A DNA stretch of 64,000 nt from the NCBI RefSeq assembly GCF_900167135.1, contig NZ_FUWZ01000006.1, positions 248,001 to 312,000 on the forward strand, read 5' to 3'. Position numbers and translations under genes: made by a program. Source of the DNA: Chitinophaga eiseniae (GTDB taxonomy: Bacteria; Bacteroidota; Bacteroidia; Chitinophagales; Chitinophagaceae). Below are positions 1 through 8,681 of this stretch, piece after piece (positions within the stretch are counted from its first letter, which is position 1; every line of letters begins with the position of its first letter). The notes below the pieces were generated by a model. The model was not told the origin of the DNA and made no database searches. It saw nothing but the letters and a program-made list of their open reading frames with translations.

Positions 1-19
1 CAAACAAAAAAATCAAACT

Positions 20-421
20 ATGGCTACAGCTATTTTTGTCAACCTGCCGGTGAAGGACCTTCAGAAAAGCATTCAGTTTTTTACGCAACTGGGATATACT
101 TTTAATGCCCGGTTCACCGACGATAAAGCGGGATGCATGGTGATCTCCGATACCATCTATGTGATGCTGCTCACTGAACCTTTCTTCAAAACCTTTACCA
201 ACAACGGTATCGCAGATACCAGCAAACATACCGAATGTATCAATTGCCTTTCTGCCAGCAGCAGGGAAGAGGTAGACAGTATTGTGGCCAAAGCGGTAGC
301 TGCCGGCGCTACCACGCCCAAGCCACCGCAGGACCACGGTATTATGTATGGCCATAGCTTCCTGGACCTCGACGGGCACCACTGGGAGTACATGTTCATG
401 GAGCCTGACTCGCAGAATTAA
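20..421 (+). CDS. VOC (glyoxalase/bleomycin-resistance fold) family protein
   Basis: A 133-residue single-domain protein of the vicinal-oxygen-chelate superfamily. It opens with the typical first beta-alpha unit (FVNLPVKDLQKSIQFF, residues 6-21) and ends with the usual metal-side strand (FLDLDGHHWEYMFMEP, about residues 114-129). Members of this small family bind a divalent metal and act on varied substrates or bind drugs; nothing here identifies the substrate. The length is normal for a one-module VOC protein that dimerises. It is followed by a strong hairpin and converges on the GlxA-type regulator. The start is only 19 bases from the window edge, so its promoter and upstream neighbour are not visible. 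Confidence 0.88.
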   Translation: MATAIFVNLPVKDLQKSIQFFTQLGYTFNARFTDDKAGCMVISDTIYVMLLTEPFFKTFTNNGIADTSKHTECINCLSASSREEVDSIVAKAVAAGATTPKPPQDHGIMYGHSFLDLDGHHWEYMFMEPDSQN

Positions 422-492
422 GCAGGCAGGAAGAAGAACGTCGTTATCGCAGTTCACAGCCTGTGACAACGACGCTGTTCTTCCGATGTTAT

Positions 493-535
493 AAAACAGC
501 AACGCCTCCCTTATACAGGAAGGCGTTGCTGTTTT
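493..535. terminator. bidirectional intrinsic terminator
   Basis: Perfect 15-base arms (493-507 and 521-535, core AACAGCAACGCCT) enclose a 13-base loop, with T-runs on both exits. It lies between the convergent VOC gene and the GlxA-type regulator gene and can serve both. Confidence 0.85.
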
Positions 536-552
536 TATGAAGGTCGGTCATG

Positions 553-1536
553 TTATGACTCGACTTCTATTTCTTTATTGTACCGGTTCCTGTATTGCAC
601 CGGCGACATGCCGGTGATTTTCTTGAACGTGATCCGGAATGCTTTGGGGTCGGTATAGCCTACATTGTACATTACCTCATTCACATTCTCGCGGGAAGAC
701 TCGAGGCTCTTTTTGGCAGCCTCTATTTTTACCCGTTGGATATACTCGACCACCGTATTGGAAGTAGCTTTCTTGAACCGCCGCTCCAGGTTCCTGCGGC
801 CGAGGGTGAACATGCCGGCCAATTGGTCGACGGTGATTTTTTCGGTGAAATTCTTTTCGATGAATTCCTGTGCCCTGCGGATTGGTTCGTCTTCGTGGTC
901 TTTCTGGCCGCGGAACACCATAAAGGGCGACTGGCTGTCCCGCTGTATATCTATCTGGAATGCTTTGGAGCAGAAGACAGCGATTTGACGGTCGCAATAT
1001 TTTTCAATCAGGTAAAGAATGAGATTGAGGTAGGAAAAAGCGCCGCCGCTGGAATAGATCCCATGTTCGTCGGTGAGTATTTTATCTTCTACCAGGTCCA
1101 CCTGCGGATACATTTTCCGGAACTCGTTGGCTGCCATCCAGTGGGTGGCGCATTTGCGCCCGTTCACAAGACCGGTGGCGGCCAGCAGGAAAGCGCCTAC
1201 ACAGAGACTGCCCACTTCCGCGCCGGCTTTGTACTGTTGCACGATCCAGGGGAGAAACTCCCGGTTCTGTTCAACGATTTTAGGCATATCGCCGTCTACC
1301 GCCGGAATGATGATAAGGTCGGTTTTGGGGACCTCCTTAATGGTAGCGTCCGCGTAGACGGTATACATCCCCCCGCAAGCGGGCACTTCTTGGGTCAGCC
1401 CTACCAGCTGCACCTTAAACATTGGGGCGTCGCCATTGTTTTTCAACATCTTGTTTACTTCCGTAAACACCTGACGAGGTCCTTCAATACTGCCTAGTAC
1501 GGCTCCTCTGGGAACCAGGATAGATATGTGCTTCAT
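553..1536 (-). CDS. GlxA-type transcriptional regulator (DJ-1/PfpI domain plus AraC HTH)
   Basis: A 327-residue regulator in two parts. Residues 1-200 form a DJ-1/PfpI-like class I amidotransferase fold with the nucleophile-elbow cysteine C112 (SLCVGAFLLA). Residues about 220-320 form an AraC-type double HTH (ITVDQLAGMFTLGRRNLERRFK, then VNEVMYNVGYTDPKAFRITF). Such proteins are DNA-binding regulators whose amidotransferase-like domain senses small molecules; the effector is unknown. The open frame runs 36 codons further upstream to 1644, but the family start is MKHISILVPRGAVLGS at 1536, so that ATG is chosen. It is divergent from the ABC ATPase gene. Family assignment is strong; the target genes are unknown. 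Confidence 0.9.
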   Translation of the reverse strand: MKHISILVPRGAVLGSIEGPRQVFTEVNKMLKNNGDAPMFKVQLVGLTQEVPACGGMYTVYADATIKEVPKTDLIIIPAVDGDMPKIVEQNREFLPWIVQQYKAGAEVGSLCVGAFLLAATGLVNGRKCATHWMAANEFRKMYPQVDLVEDKILTDEHGIYSSGGAFSYLNLILYLIEKYCDRQIAVFCSKAFQIDIQRDSQSPFMVFRGQKDHEDEPIRRAQEFIEKNFTEKITVDQLAGMFTLGRRNLERRFKKATSNTVVEYIQRVKIEAAKKSLESSRENVNEVMYNVGYTDPKAFRITFKKITGMSPVQYRNRYNKEIEVES

Positions 1537-1706
1537 AAAGTAAAGGTAAACGGGGTATTTGTCGGGATCAACCCCTCCGTTTGGCGTAAATACACCCCCT
1601 GCAGATGATGTATTAACTATTTTCTTTACGTGGGTGTAATTCACTGCCAGCGGGGGACAGGTTGGGAATATAGCCCTGCCGGGGTTGCCTTTTGGCCATT
1701 TTCTGC

Positions 1707-1714
1707 TATCTTTG
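1707..1714 (+). promoter_or_regulatory. Bacteroidota -7 element (TATCTTTG)
   Basis: Exact match to TAnnTTTG, 32 bases upstream of the ABC ATPase start. A TTG about 19 bases further upstream (1685-1687) could be a weak -33 element. Confidence 0.6.
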
Positions 1715-1746
1715 CCCGCCTCCGGCTAACACTATAAACAGGAATT

Positions 1747-2727
1747 ATGAGTTTTTTAACGGTCTCCAATATCAGCAAAAACCAACTGGGCGTACCAGTT
1801 GTGAAGGACATCAGCTTCACGGTGGAAAAATTTCAAAAAGTGGCCATTGCCGGGGAAACCGGTTCGGGTAAAAGCACGCTGCTGAAAATCGTCGGCGGTT
1901 TTGCGCAACCCGACGCCGGTAAGGTGTCTTTTGAGGAGGTAAGGGTAGAAGGGCCGCTGGAAGTGCTGATCCCGGGACAGCCCGGCATCGCCTACCTGTC
2001 ACAGCACTTTGAACTGCGCAACAATTATCGTGTGGAGGAGATCCTTTCCTACAACAATAAACTCACCGAAGAATCGGCCACCGAGCTGTATGAATTGTGC
2101 CAGATCTCCCATCTGCTGAAAAGAAAAACGGACCAGTTGTCCGGTGGGGAAAAACAACGGATCGCGCTGGCGCGGCTACTGGTCACCGCACCCCGCCTGC
2201 TGCTGCTGGACGAGCCTTATTCCAACCTGGACCTTATCCATAAAAATAAACTGAAGGAAGTCATCCATGATATTTCGGAGAACCTTGATATCACTTGTAT
2301 GCTGATTTCCCACGACCCGTTGGACATCCTTTCCTGGGCCGATGAGGTGCTGATCATGAAAGACGGCGAAGTTGTCCAGAAAGGCACGCCGCAGCAGGTG
2401 TACGGTCAGCCGGTCAACGAATATGTGGCGGGTTTAATGGGCGCCTATAATCTTTTCAGCCCTGCCAAAGCGAAGAAACTGGCCGGTCTGCCGGGAGTAG
2501 AGGCCAGCAGTAAAAACCTTTTCCTGCGCCCGGAGAGCCTGCTGTTGTCTGAAAACGAAACGCCCGTGAAAGGAAAAGTGAAACACGTCCATTTCTACGG
2601 CAGTTTTTACGAGACGGCGGTCAGCCTCGCAAAAGATACTGTGGTGGTGAGAACAGCCAAATCACAGGTGAAAAAAGGCGATACCGTGTTTCTCTCCACC
2701 CATCCCGATGAAGTCTGGTATTTTTGA
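1747..2727 (+). CDS. ABC transporter ATP-binding protein, PotA/FbpC-like, orphan
   Basis: A 326-residue ATPase of the iron/polyamine-importer type. Walker A GETGSGKST is at residues 36-44, the Q-loop YLSQ at 83-86, signature LSGGEKQ at 131-137, Walker B LLLLDE at 151-156, and the switch histidine in LISHDP. The last 80 or so residues look like a small beta-rich TOBE-type regulatory domain (LFLRPESLLLS, then GKVKHVHFYGS), as in PotA/FbpC/ModC proteins. No permease or binding-protein gene lies next to it, so the transported substrate cannot be inferred. It has its own promoter. A non-transport role is also possible. Confidence 0.85.
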   Translation: MSFLTVSNISKNQLGVPVVKDISFTVEKFQKVAIAGETGSGKSTLLKIVGGFAQPDAGKVSFEEVRVEGPLEVLIPGQPGIAYLSQHFELRNNYRVEEILSYNNKLTEESATELYELCQISHLLKRKTDQLSGGEKQRIALARLLVTAPRLLLLDEPYSNLDLIHKNKLKEVIHDISENLDITCMLISHDPLDILSWADEVLIMKDGEVVQKGTPQQVYGQPVNEYVAGLMGAYNLFSPAKAKKLAGLPGVEASSKNLFLRPESLLLSENETPVKGKVKHVHFYGSFYETAVSLAKDTVVVRTAKSQVKKGDTVFLSTHPDEVWYF

Positions 2728-2866
2728 TCCTCATAAAACGAACCCGGGAGCCTTCGGCTGTTAAATCTGGCGGCCCCGGCTGTTAATTCCCTTTTTTTCT
2801 TTAACTTCCCATCCCAAAGCAGCTGAAAGCGCTGACTATGTCCTTCATCGTTTTTAAATAACCATA

Positions 2867-2894
2867 TTTTTAATCGTATCGTTTTAATCGTATC
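2867..2894. repeat. tandem 14-base repeat upstream of the hybrid kinase
   Basis: Two adjacent copies of TTTTTAATCGTATC and GTTTTAATCGTATC (13 of 14 identical), about 75 bases upstream of the kinase start. A direct-repeat binding site is possible, but chance in AT-rich sequence is not excluded. Confidence 0.5.
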
Positions 2895-2970
2895 AGTAAC
2901 CATTTGTACGTAAAGACCTCTTTTTACCGTACCCCTGTTTGTTTATTCACACAACCAACTATACGTTAAC

Positions 2971-5154
2971 ATGCGTCGATCACTTACCGTTTTCTTCTTT
3001 GTTTTAGCCCTGGCTGCCTTTTCTATTGGCGTGCTGTTCATTTTTGGATATGATGTCCACCAGCGCAGTGCAGGAAAACTGCTGGCTTCCGCAGATACCC
3101 TGTCCCGCGACCATCCCGGTATACGCATCATGGACAACGCGCTGCTGACGCTCAGTCGCGCGGAGAATAATTTCCGCATGTTTACCATTACCTATAAACG
3201 CAACTACTTACAGCAGTTCTCTGTGCAGTTAGGGGAAGTGTTGTCTTCGGTGGACGTTGTGGCTGGCATGCTCGCTAAAAGCCCTGATAATCAACAGTTC
3301 GAAGGGCTGGTCAACAAAAAGACGGAGGTCTCCGAACGGATCGCCCAGATGAAAAAAGCGACCGACTCCATGTTGTCTACCTCCCTTACCGATGATCGCA
3401 TCGATAAACTACTGAGTAGTATTCCCACCTACAAAGTCACCCAGATCAAGAAAGACGAGGTGACCATGGATACCGTTAGCAACGTGCAGGCAGCGCCGGA
3501 GAAAAAGAAAGGCTTTTTTAAGCGCCTGGGTAACGCTTTTTCCAACAAAAACAAAGGCGACACCGTAAAAGCCCAGATGGCCGTGCTGGTGAAAACCAAA
3601 AGCGGGAAAGTGATCGACAAGGAAACCTACGACGCCCAGCGGATGAAGGATATCATTACGGACGTCAACGGATACTATAAAAAGGTACTGCGTACGCAGT
3701 TATCCAACCGCATGAAGATAGATGCGGACGAACAGTCGCTGGCCGGCACCAACATTTCCATGCTGGGGGAACTGGATACGCTGATCGTGGCACTGAGGGA
3801 GAATGCTGCCATCGCATTGGCGCAGCAGAAACAACAGGCCAAAACTACCGTATATGCAGATACCAGTACCATGCGCAACATTGCGGTATGGGGATTCATT
3901 TCACTGGTGCTGGCCATCGTCATGGCGTTAGGTACGTATTGGCTGCTACACAAAAAGGAAGTGCAGCTGAAGGCCAGTGAAACGGCTGCACGGGAACAGG
4001 CCAGGGTACGCACGGAATTCCTGGCCAATATGAGCCACGAGATACGGACACCGCTCAATGCGGTGGTAGGCTTCAGTGAACAACTGGCATATTCCAATCT
4101 CTCTTCCGGTCAGCGGGACCTGCTGCGTTCTGTTGAAACATCGGCGGATATGCTGATGCAGGTGGTCAACGACGTACTGGACTTCTCCAAACTGGAAAAA
4201 GAATATATTTCTATCCTGCACGAACCCTTCTCCCTGTACGATACTTTTGAAGATGTAATCAATACTACCCGTATCCTGGCTGTTCAGAAGAACCTGGAGT
4301 TTAAGGCCGATTTTGACGGGGAACATCGTGAAGTGAACGGAGATGCTTTCCGCCTTAAACAGATCCTGCTCAACCTGATCAGTAACGCCGTCAAATACAC
4401 GCCCAGCGGCAGTGTAACGGTAACGGGCATACTGGAAATACAATCGGATAAGCAGGGGTTGTTTACCTTCCGGGTAAAAGATACGGGAGAAGGCATCAGC
4501 AAGGAAGCACAGGCCAACCTGTTTGAACGTTTTTACCAGGCGGTCCCCGCCCGGGTGACCGTCAAAGGCACTGGTCTGGGGCTGGCCATCACCAAAAAAC
4601 TGGTAGAGATGCATGGTGGCAATATCTCCTTTACAAGCGAGCCCGGACAGGGTACTGAATTCATCTGTCAGATACCCTATGAACTGGCCAGCGGAGAAGC
4701 GCATACAACGATAACCGTGGCGGAAACAGAACAACCGGTGGGCGCGTTTATGGAAGGCCGTTATATCCTGGTGGCAGAAGACCAGGAGATGAACCTCTTA
4801 CTGATGAAGATGATGCTTACCCGCTGGAAATGCCGTTTTGATATGGCGCGTGACGGAGAAACGGCGCTGCGGCTGCTGGAGCAGCATCGTTACGACCTGG
4901 TGCTGCTGGACCTGCATATGCCTAAATTCAGCGGGCTGGAGGTGGTGGAACGTATCAGGAAAGATGCGGACCCGCAGAAAGCAGGCGTAGTGGTGCTGGC
5001 GCTCACAGCAGATATCACGGAGCAGGACGTACGCGATTTCAGGCGGGCAGGCTTTAATGACTGGCTGATGAAGCCTTTCAAGGAAATGGATATTTACCGG
5101 GTGATCCGCAAAAACCTGCGGCTGGGAGAAAAGGTGGTGCCGGAACAAAATTAA
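2971..5154 (+). CDS. hybrid sensor histidine kinase with C-terminal receiver domain
   Basis: A 727-residue membrane hybrid kinase. A first membrane segment (about residues 6-25) and a second (about 309-328) bracket a mostly helical extracytoplasmic region of about 280 residues. Then come a short linker, a HisKA domain with phosphoacceptor H356 (NMSHEIRTPLNAVVGF), a HATPase domain (N box LLNLISNAVKY, G1 KDTGEG, G2 GTGLGLAI), and a receiver with phosphoacceptor D647 (LVLLDLHMPKFSG). No DNA-binding domain follows, so output must pass to another protein. The outer region carries a basic-aromatic patch at about residues 176-195 (KKKGFFKRLGNAF). No partner regulator gene is adjacent. The signal is unknown. 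Confidence 0.92.
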   Translation: MRRSLTVFFFVLALAAFSIGVLFIFGYDVHQRSAGKLLASADTLSRDHPGIRIMDNALLTLSRAENNFRMFTITYKRNYLQQFSVQLGEVLSSVDVVAGMLAKSPDNQQFEGLVNKKTEVSERIAQMKKATDSMLSTSLTDDRIDKLLSSIPTYKVTQIKKDEVTMDTVSNVQAAPEKKKGFFKRLGNAFSNKNKGDTVKAQMAVLVKTKSGKVIDKETYDAQRMKDIITDVNGYYKKVLRTQLSNRMKIDADEQSLAGTNISMLGELDTLIVALRENAAIALAQQKQQAKTTVYADTSTMRNIAVWGFISLVLAIVMALGTYWLLHKKEVQLKASETAAREQARVRTEFLANMSHEIRTPLNAVVGFSEQLAYSNLSSGQRDLLRSVETSADMLMQVVNDVLDFSKLEKEYISILHEPFSLYDTFEDVINTTRILAVQKNLEFKADFDGEHREVNGDAFRLKQILLNLISNAVKYTPSGSVTVTGILEIQSDKQGLFTFRVKDTGEGISKEAQANLFERFYQAVPARVTVKGTGLGLAITKKLVEMHGGNISFTSEPGQGTEFICQIPYELASGEAHTTITVAETEQPVGAFMEGRYILVAEDQEMNLLLMKMMLTRWKCRFDMARDGETALRLLEQHRYDLVLLDLHMPKFSGLEVVERIRKDADPQKAGVVVLALTADITEQDVRDFRRAGFNDWLMKPFKEMDIYRVIRKNLRLGEKVVPEQN

Positions 5155-5230
5155 TCAAGGTTGGGGACTTCATCCCTTTGTCCGGGGGAGGTTGCTAATC
5201 GATGAATGATACCCATGTGTAAAAACAAAT

Positions 5231-5290
5231 ATCCCGTGTTGGGCCGGTGGAAAACGATGATACGTTTTTCCACCGACAACAACACGGGAT
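5231..5290. terminator. long interrupted hairpin between convergent genes
   Basis: Outer arms ATCCCGTGTTG / CAACACGGGAT (5231-5241, 5280-5290) and inner arms CCGGTGGAAAACG / CGTTTTTCCACCG form a roughly 60-base stem-loop. It lies between the hybrid kinase and the phosphatase genes, both of which end near it, so a bidirectional terminator is the simplest reading. Confidence 0.6.
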
Positions 5291-5308
5291 ACAAATATCT
5301 TCAGCGGA

Positions 5309-6952
5309 TTATTTTCCTTTTATAACGCTTTCGATCGGGCGGCCTACGCAGCCATTCGGCATTTGCACATGCAGCATGGCAGCGAGGGTAGCGGCGATGT
5401 CTGTCATGTGGGTGATTTCATTGGTGGCGCCGTGTTGCACATGCCATCCCATGAATACGAGCGGGATGTGGATGTCGTACAGGTTCCAGTTGCCGTGGGT
5501 AGTACCTTTTTCGAAGCCCTGGTACCATCCTGGTTCGGGGATGATCATCACGGAGCCGGTACGTTTAGGATTGTAGCCGTTGGCGATCATGCTTTTGATG
5601 GGTTGCGGTATCGGGCTGTTACCGAGATTATCGATATCGGCGGCGAACTGGATGCCGGGCTGGCGTTGAAGGAACTTAACGGTTTCTTTTTTGATGGCGT
5701 CATAGTCCAGTTTATTGGCTTCTATTTTGGCCACGTCGTAGTTCACATGGTAGTTCATGCCGGAGCGTACGAGGCCTTTTACGCCGAACCGTGCAGCCAG
5801 CAGGCTGTCGAGGCTGGCCATCATGGGCTTGTCTTTTACGAAGCCGGCAGGTACGTTGTATTCGTTCATAAAGCCTACAGAGTGGGCGGCGCCATGGTCT
5901 GCGGTAAGGAATACGAGGTAGTTGCCTTTGCCTACTTTTTTATCGAGGTAGCTGAAGAAGCCTGCGAGGTCCTTATCGAGGCGGAGATAAGTATCTTCCA
6001 CTTCGATGGAGTTAGGACCATATTTGTGACCTACATAGTCCGTAGAGGCGCAGTTGATAGTGAGGAAGTCGGTTGCTTCCCCGTTGCCCAGGTTGTAGCC
6101 TTCTACGGCTGCTGTGGCAAATTCCAGGGTGAGGGTATTGCCGGAAGGCGTGGAGCGCAGGCTGCCCGGATCTTTTTTGTAGATCTCTTTCATGTTATGC
6201 GGGAACACAGGCGTTTTTTCGCCGCCGAAGGTGCCTTCCCAGGATACGTTGTCAGCGGTGCTTTGCGCGTAGCTGCTGATCGGATACAGCGGTTCCCATG
6301 GTTTGGACATCAGCTGCTCCGGCAGTTTCCTGGCGTTGAAACGTTTTACCCATTCCGGAAGGTCTTTCATGTAGTAGGTGCTGGTGATAAAGCTGCCATT
6401 GGCGTCATCGAGCCAGAAGGCGCCGTTGGGCGTATGGCCGGCGGGCAGGATGGAGGCGCGGTCTTTCAGGGACACGCCTACTACTTTAGAGCGGAAGTTG
6501 GTGGCGAAACGCAGCTCATCCGTGATCGTGGATGCCAGCAGGTTGCGCGGCGACATCCGTCCGGCTTTGGAAGTGCTGCCGACTGCCTGGGCCACGGTAT
6601 CTTCGGTGCAATACCATTTTCTGCCTGTCAGCTGATCGGTCCAGTCATTGCCGGTGATGCCGTGGATGGCGGGCACCGACCCGGTATATACGGTGCTGTG
6701 TCCTACAGCGGTAAAGGACGGTAGATGACTGATGGTCGTGTTCTCACAGGAGAAACCTTCATTCAGCATTCTTCGGAGGCCGCCGGATTCGTAACGGTCG
6801 GCATAACGGTACAGGTAATCCCAGCGCATCTGGTCAACCACAATGCCCACTACTAGTTTGGGTCTTTCCGGAGCTTGAGCCATTGCCGACGGTGCCTGCC
6901 CTAAGGCGAAGGCGCCCACCATCAGCAGGGCGGAGAGTTTTAGTCTGGTCAT
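5309..6952 (-). CDS. pafA: PafA-like alkaline phosphatase (type I phosphodiesterase superfamily)
   Basis: A 547-residue exported enzyme with a Sec signal peptide (hydrophobic 5-20, AMAQA cleavage region). Metal ligands appear in VVDQMRWD (D40), TADHGAAHS, and the C-terminal H-x-x-N/H segment. The nucleophile is a threonine (T81 in SFTAVGHS), with N102 and the KDR motif (K163, R165 in LKDRASILPAGH). These match the Thr/Asn/Lys-x-Arg set known from the PafA phosphate-monoesterase family of Bacteroidota. It should release phosphate from phosphomonoesters in the periplasm. It is the last gene of the run that includes susCD, a glycerophosphodiesterase and glpFKD. A phosphodiesterase activity cannot be excluded. 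Confidence 0.9.
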   Translation of the reverse strand: MTRLKLSALLMVGAFALGQAPSAMAQAPERPKLVVGIVVDQMRWDYLYRYADRYESGGLRRMLNEGFSCENTTISHLPSFTAVGHSTVYTGSVPAIHGITGNDWTDQLTGRKWYCTEDTVAQAVGSTSKAGRMSPRNLLASTITDELRFATNFRSKVVGVSLKDRASILPAGHTPNGAFWLDDANGSFITSTYYMKDLPEWVKRFNARKLPEQLMSKPWEPLYPISSYAQSTADNVSWEGTFGGEKTPVFPHNMKEIYKKDPGSLRSTPSGNTLTLEFATAAVEGYNLGNGEATDFLTINCASTDYVGHKYGPNSIEVEDTYLRLDKDLAGFFSYLDKKVGKGNYLVFLTADHGAAHSVGFMNEYNVPAGFVKDKPMMASLDSLLAARFGVKGLVRSGMNYHVNYDVAKIEANKLDYDAIKKETVKFLQRQPGIQFAADIDNLGNSPIPQPIKSMIANGYNPKRTGSVMIIPEPGWYQGFEKGTTHGNWNLYDIHIPLVFMGWHVQHGATNEITHMTDIAATLAAMLHVQMPNGCVGRPIESVIKGK

Positions 6953-6980
6953 TTTTTTAGATTTCTATATAGCTGTAAAT

Positions 6981-7019
6981 ACTTAGCGGTCCTGGTCCCT
7001 CCGGCCAGAACCGCTAAGT
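6981..7019. promoter_or_regulatory. intercistronic hairpin between susD and the phosphatase gene
   Basis: Arms ACTTAGCGGTCCTGG (6981-6995) and CCAGAACCGCTAAGT (7005-7019) pair with one mismatch around a 9-base loop. There is no T-run after it on the minus strand, so it looks more like an RNA-processing or partial-termination element than a full terminator. Confidence 0.55.
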
Positions 7020-7082
7020 TTATTCCGTTTCAGCAATAATGCTGCTTTTTTTTGTATGAACGGACAAATAGCTGGATGAATA

Positions 7083-8669
7083 CTAATAACCCGGATTCTG
7101 TTCCAGATTAGGATTGAGGTCCTTCTCTGTCTGCGGGATAGGCCACCAGTAGTCGCGTTTAGGATTGAATGTCCGTTTTTCCAGCACATTGCCGGCGAAG
7201 TCGTAGATCTCTGTGTTCAGCTCTGTCTCGGCAGTCTTCCAGCGACGGATATCGCTGTAATACAAACCTTCGCCTGCGAACTCCACGCGTCTTTCGTGGC
7301 GTATTTCTTTGCGCATGTCTTCCTTGGAGAGGCCGGGCGCAAAATGCGGCATCCCTATACGGTCGCGGATCTGGTTGAGCGCTGCGTATACAGTCGCATC
7401 CGGGCCAGCGGCTTCATTCTGGGCTTCTGCGTACATCATCAGGACGTCTGCATAACGCAGCACGATGAAGTTGATTTCAGACTGACCGCCTTTCAGGTCT
7501 TTTTCTGCCTGTGCAGGCGCCAGCGTATCGTACACACTGAATTTTTTCACACCGTAACCGGTGATGGCAAAGCGGCTGGAATCCACAAATTTTCCCTGGA
7601 AGGTATCGGTAGGAAATGTAATGGTGCCTTGTAAGCGGGGATCACGGTTCAGATAAGGCTTCGTGGCATCATAGCCTGAAGCCGGATCGGTGACAGGCAA
7701 TCCGTTTTTCATATAGTAGGCCTGCGCAAGGCCCAGCAAAGGTGCGTTGGAGTTGTACTGCGCGCAGATCAGGTCGAAAGAGTTACCCTGGTTGGGGAAC
7801 ATGTACTGCACGTCAAATATAACTTCCTTGTTATTTTCATTTGTTTTGAGGAACAGGTTACGGTAGTTGGAAAACAATCCGTAGCCGGTGCCGCCCTGGT
7901 CCATTACTGCTTTGGCAGCGGCAGCAGCGGCGGCCCATTTCGCAGCATTGTTGCCGGGGTTCAGCAGCGGGCTGGCTTCATACAGCAGCACTCTCGCTTT
8001 CAGCGCCATGGCTGCACCTTTGGTAGCCCTGCCTCTGTCGGAAGCACCGTAGGTCAGCGGCAACGCTGCTGCTGCATCGTCCAGGTCTTTGATCACCTGG
8101 GCCACTACTTCCTCACGTTTGTTGCGCGGCAGTTTGCTCTGGGTGTTCATATCCGGCGGGTCGAGGATCAGGGGCACGCCGCCGTAGTAATTTTGTATCA
8201 TGAAATAGTAAAGACCGCGTAAGAAGAGCGCCTGTCCTTTCATGATTTTCTTCTGTTTTTCATCCATGCCCGGCACTTCGTCCACTTTTTTCAGGAACGT
8301 ATTGCAACGGCCAATACCTCCGTAGCAGTCGGCATAGCGGGAGCTGATAATACCGCCGCTGCTGGGCATCTGCTGACCGGAAGCGATGGAGTTGTACGCC
8401 ATCCCGTTGGTTTTGTAATAGGCATTGGGAGACATGGTTTCCTCCCAGAGGGCGGTGGCGTTGTTGGAACCCTTACCACCGTAAATGCCGTCATTACGCA
8501 ATATGGAATAACAACCGGTCAATGCAGCATTGGCCGCTTCCGGCGTTCTCCAGAAAGTTTCCTCTGTGTATTTATCGTGCGGTTCTGTGTCCAGCAGGCT
8601 TTTGTTGCAGGCGGATGCCATTAGCCCCATGGCTACGATCGCGATATGTATTTTGTTCATTTGGATCAT
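7083..8669 (-). CDS. RagB/SusD family nutrient-uptake outer-membrane lipoprotein
   Basis: A 528-residue SusD-like surface lipoprotein. The N-terminus has a lipoprotein signal ending in MASAC, followed by the family start (LLDTEPHDKYTEETFWRT) and TPR-type helices. The C-terminal hallmark IRHERRVEFAGEGLYYSDIRRW and the closing PIPQTEKDLNPNLEQNPGY are typical. SusD proteins sit as a lid on the SusC barrel and capture ligand outside the cell. It starts 12 bases after susC ends. No glycoside hydrolase is linked; the neighbours are a glycerophosphodiesterase, a phosphatase and glycerol genes. That suggests a phosphate-ester ligand, which is an inference. An in-frame ATG three codons later is an equally good start. 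Confidence 0.93.
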   Translation of the reverse strand: MIQMNKIHIAIVAMGLMASACNKSLLDTEPHDKYTEETFWRTPEAANAALTGCYSILRNDGIYGGKGSNNATALWEETMSPNAYYKTNGMAYNSIASGQQMPSSGGIISSRYADCYGGIGRCNTFLKKVDEVPGMDEKQKKIMKGQALFLRGLYYFMIQNYYGGVPLILDPPDMNTQSKLPRNKREEVVAQVIKDLDDAAAALPLTYGASDRGRATKGAAMALKARVLLYEASPLLNPGNNAAKWAAAAAAAKAVMDQGGTGYGLFSNYRNLFLKTNENNKEVIFDVQYMFPNQGNSFDLICAQYNSNAPLLGLAQAYYMKNGLPVTDPASGYDATKPYLNRDPRLQGTITFPTDTFQGKFVDSSRFAITGYGVKKFSVYDTLAPAQAEKDLKGGQSEINFIVLRYADVLMMYAEAQNEAAGPDATVYAALNQIRDRIGMPHFAPGLSKEDMRKEIRHERRVEFAGEGLYYSDIRRWKTAETELNTEIYDFAGNVLEKRTFNPKRDYWWPIPQTEKDLNPNLEQNPGY

Positions 8670-8681
8670 GATTGAATAAGA

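Noticed and set aside
595..1497. 300-codon frame antisense to the GlxA-type regulator
   Set aside because: The minus-strand gene has both DJ-1 and AraC domains; the plus frame has no family features.
5363..6724. Long open frame antisense to the phosphatase gene
   Set aside because: It is the mirror of a gene with complete PafA motifs; its translation shows no domain and has biased, repetitive composition.
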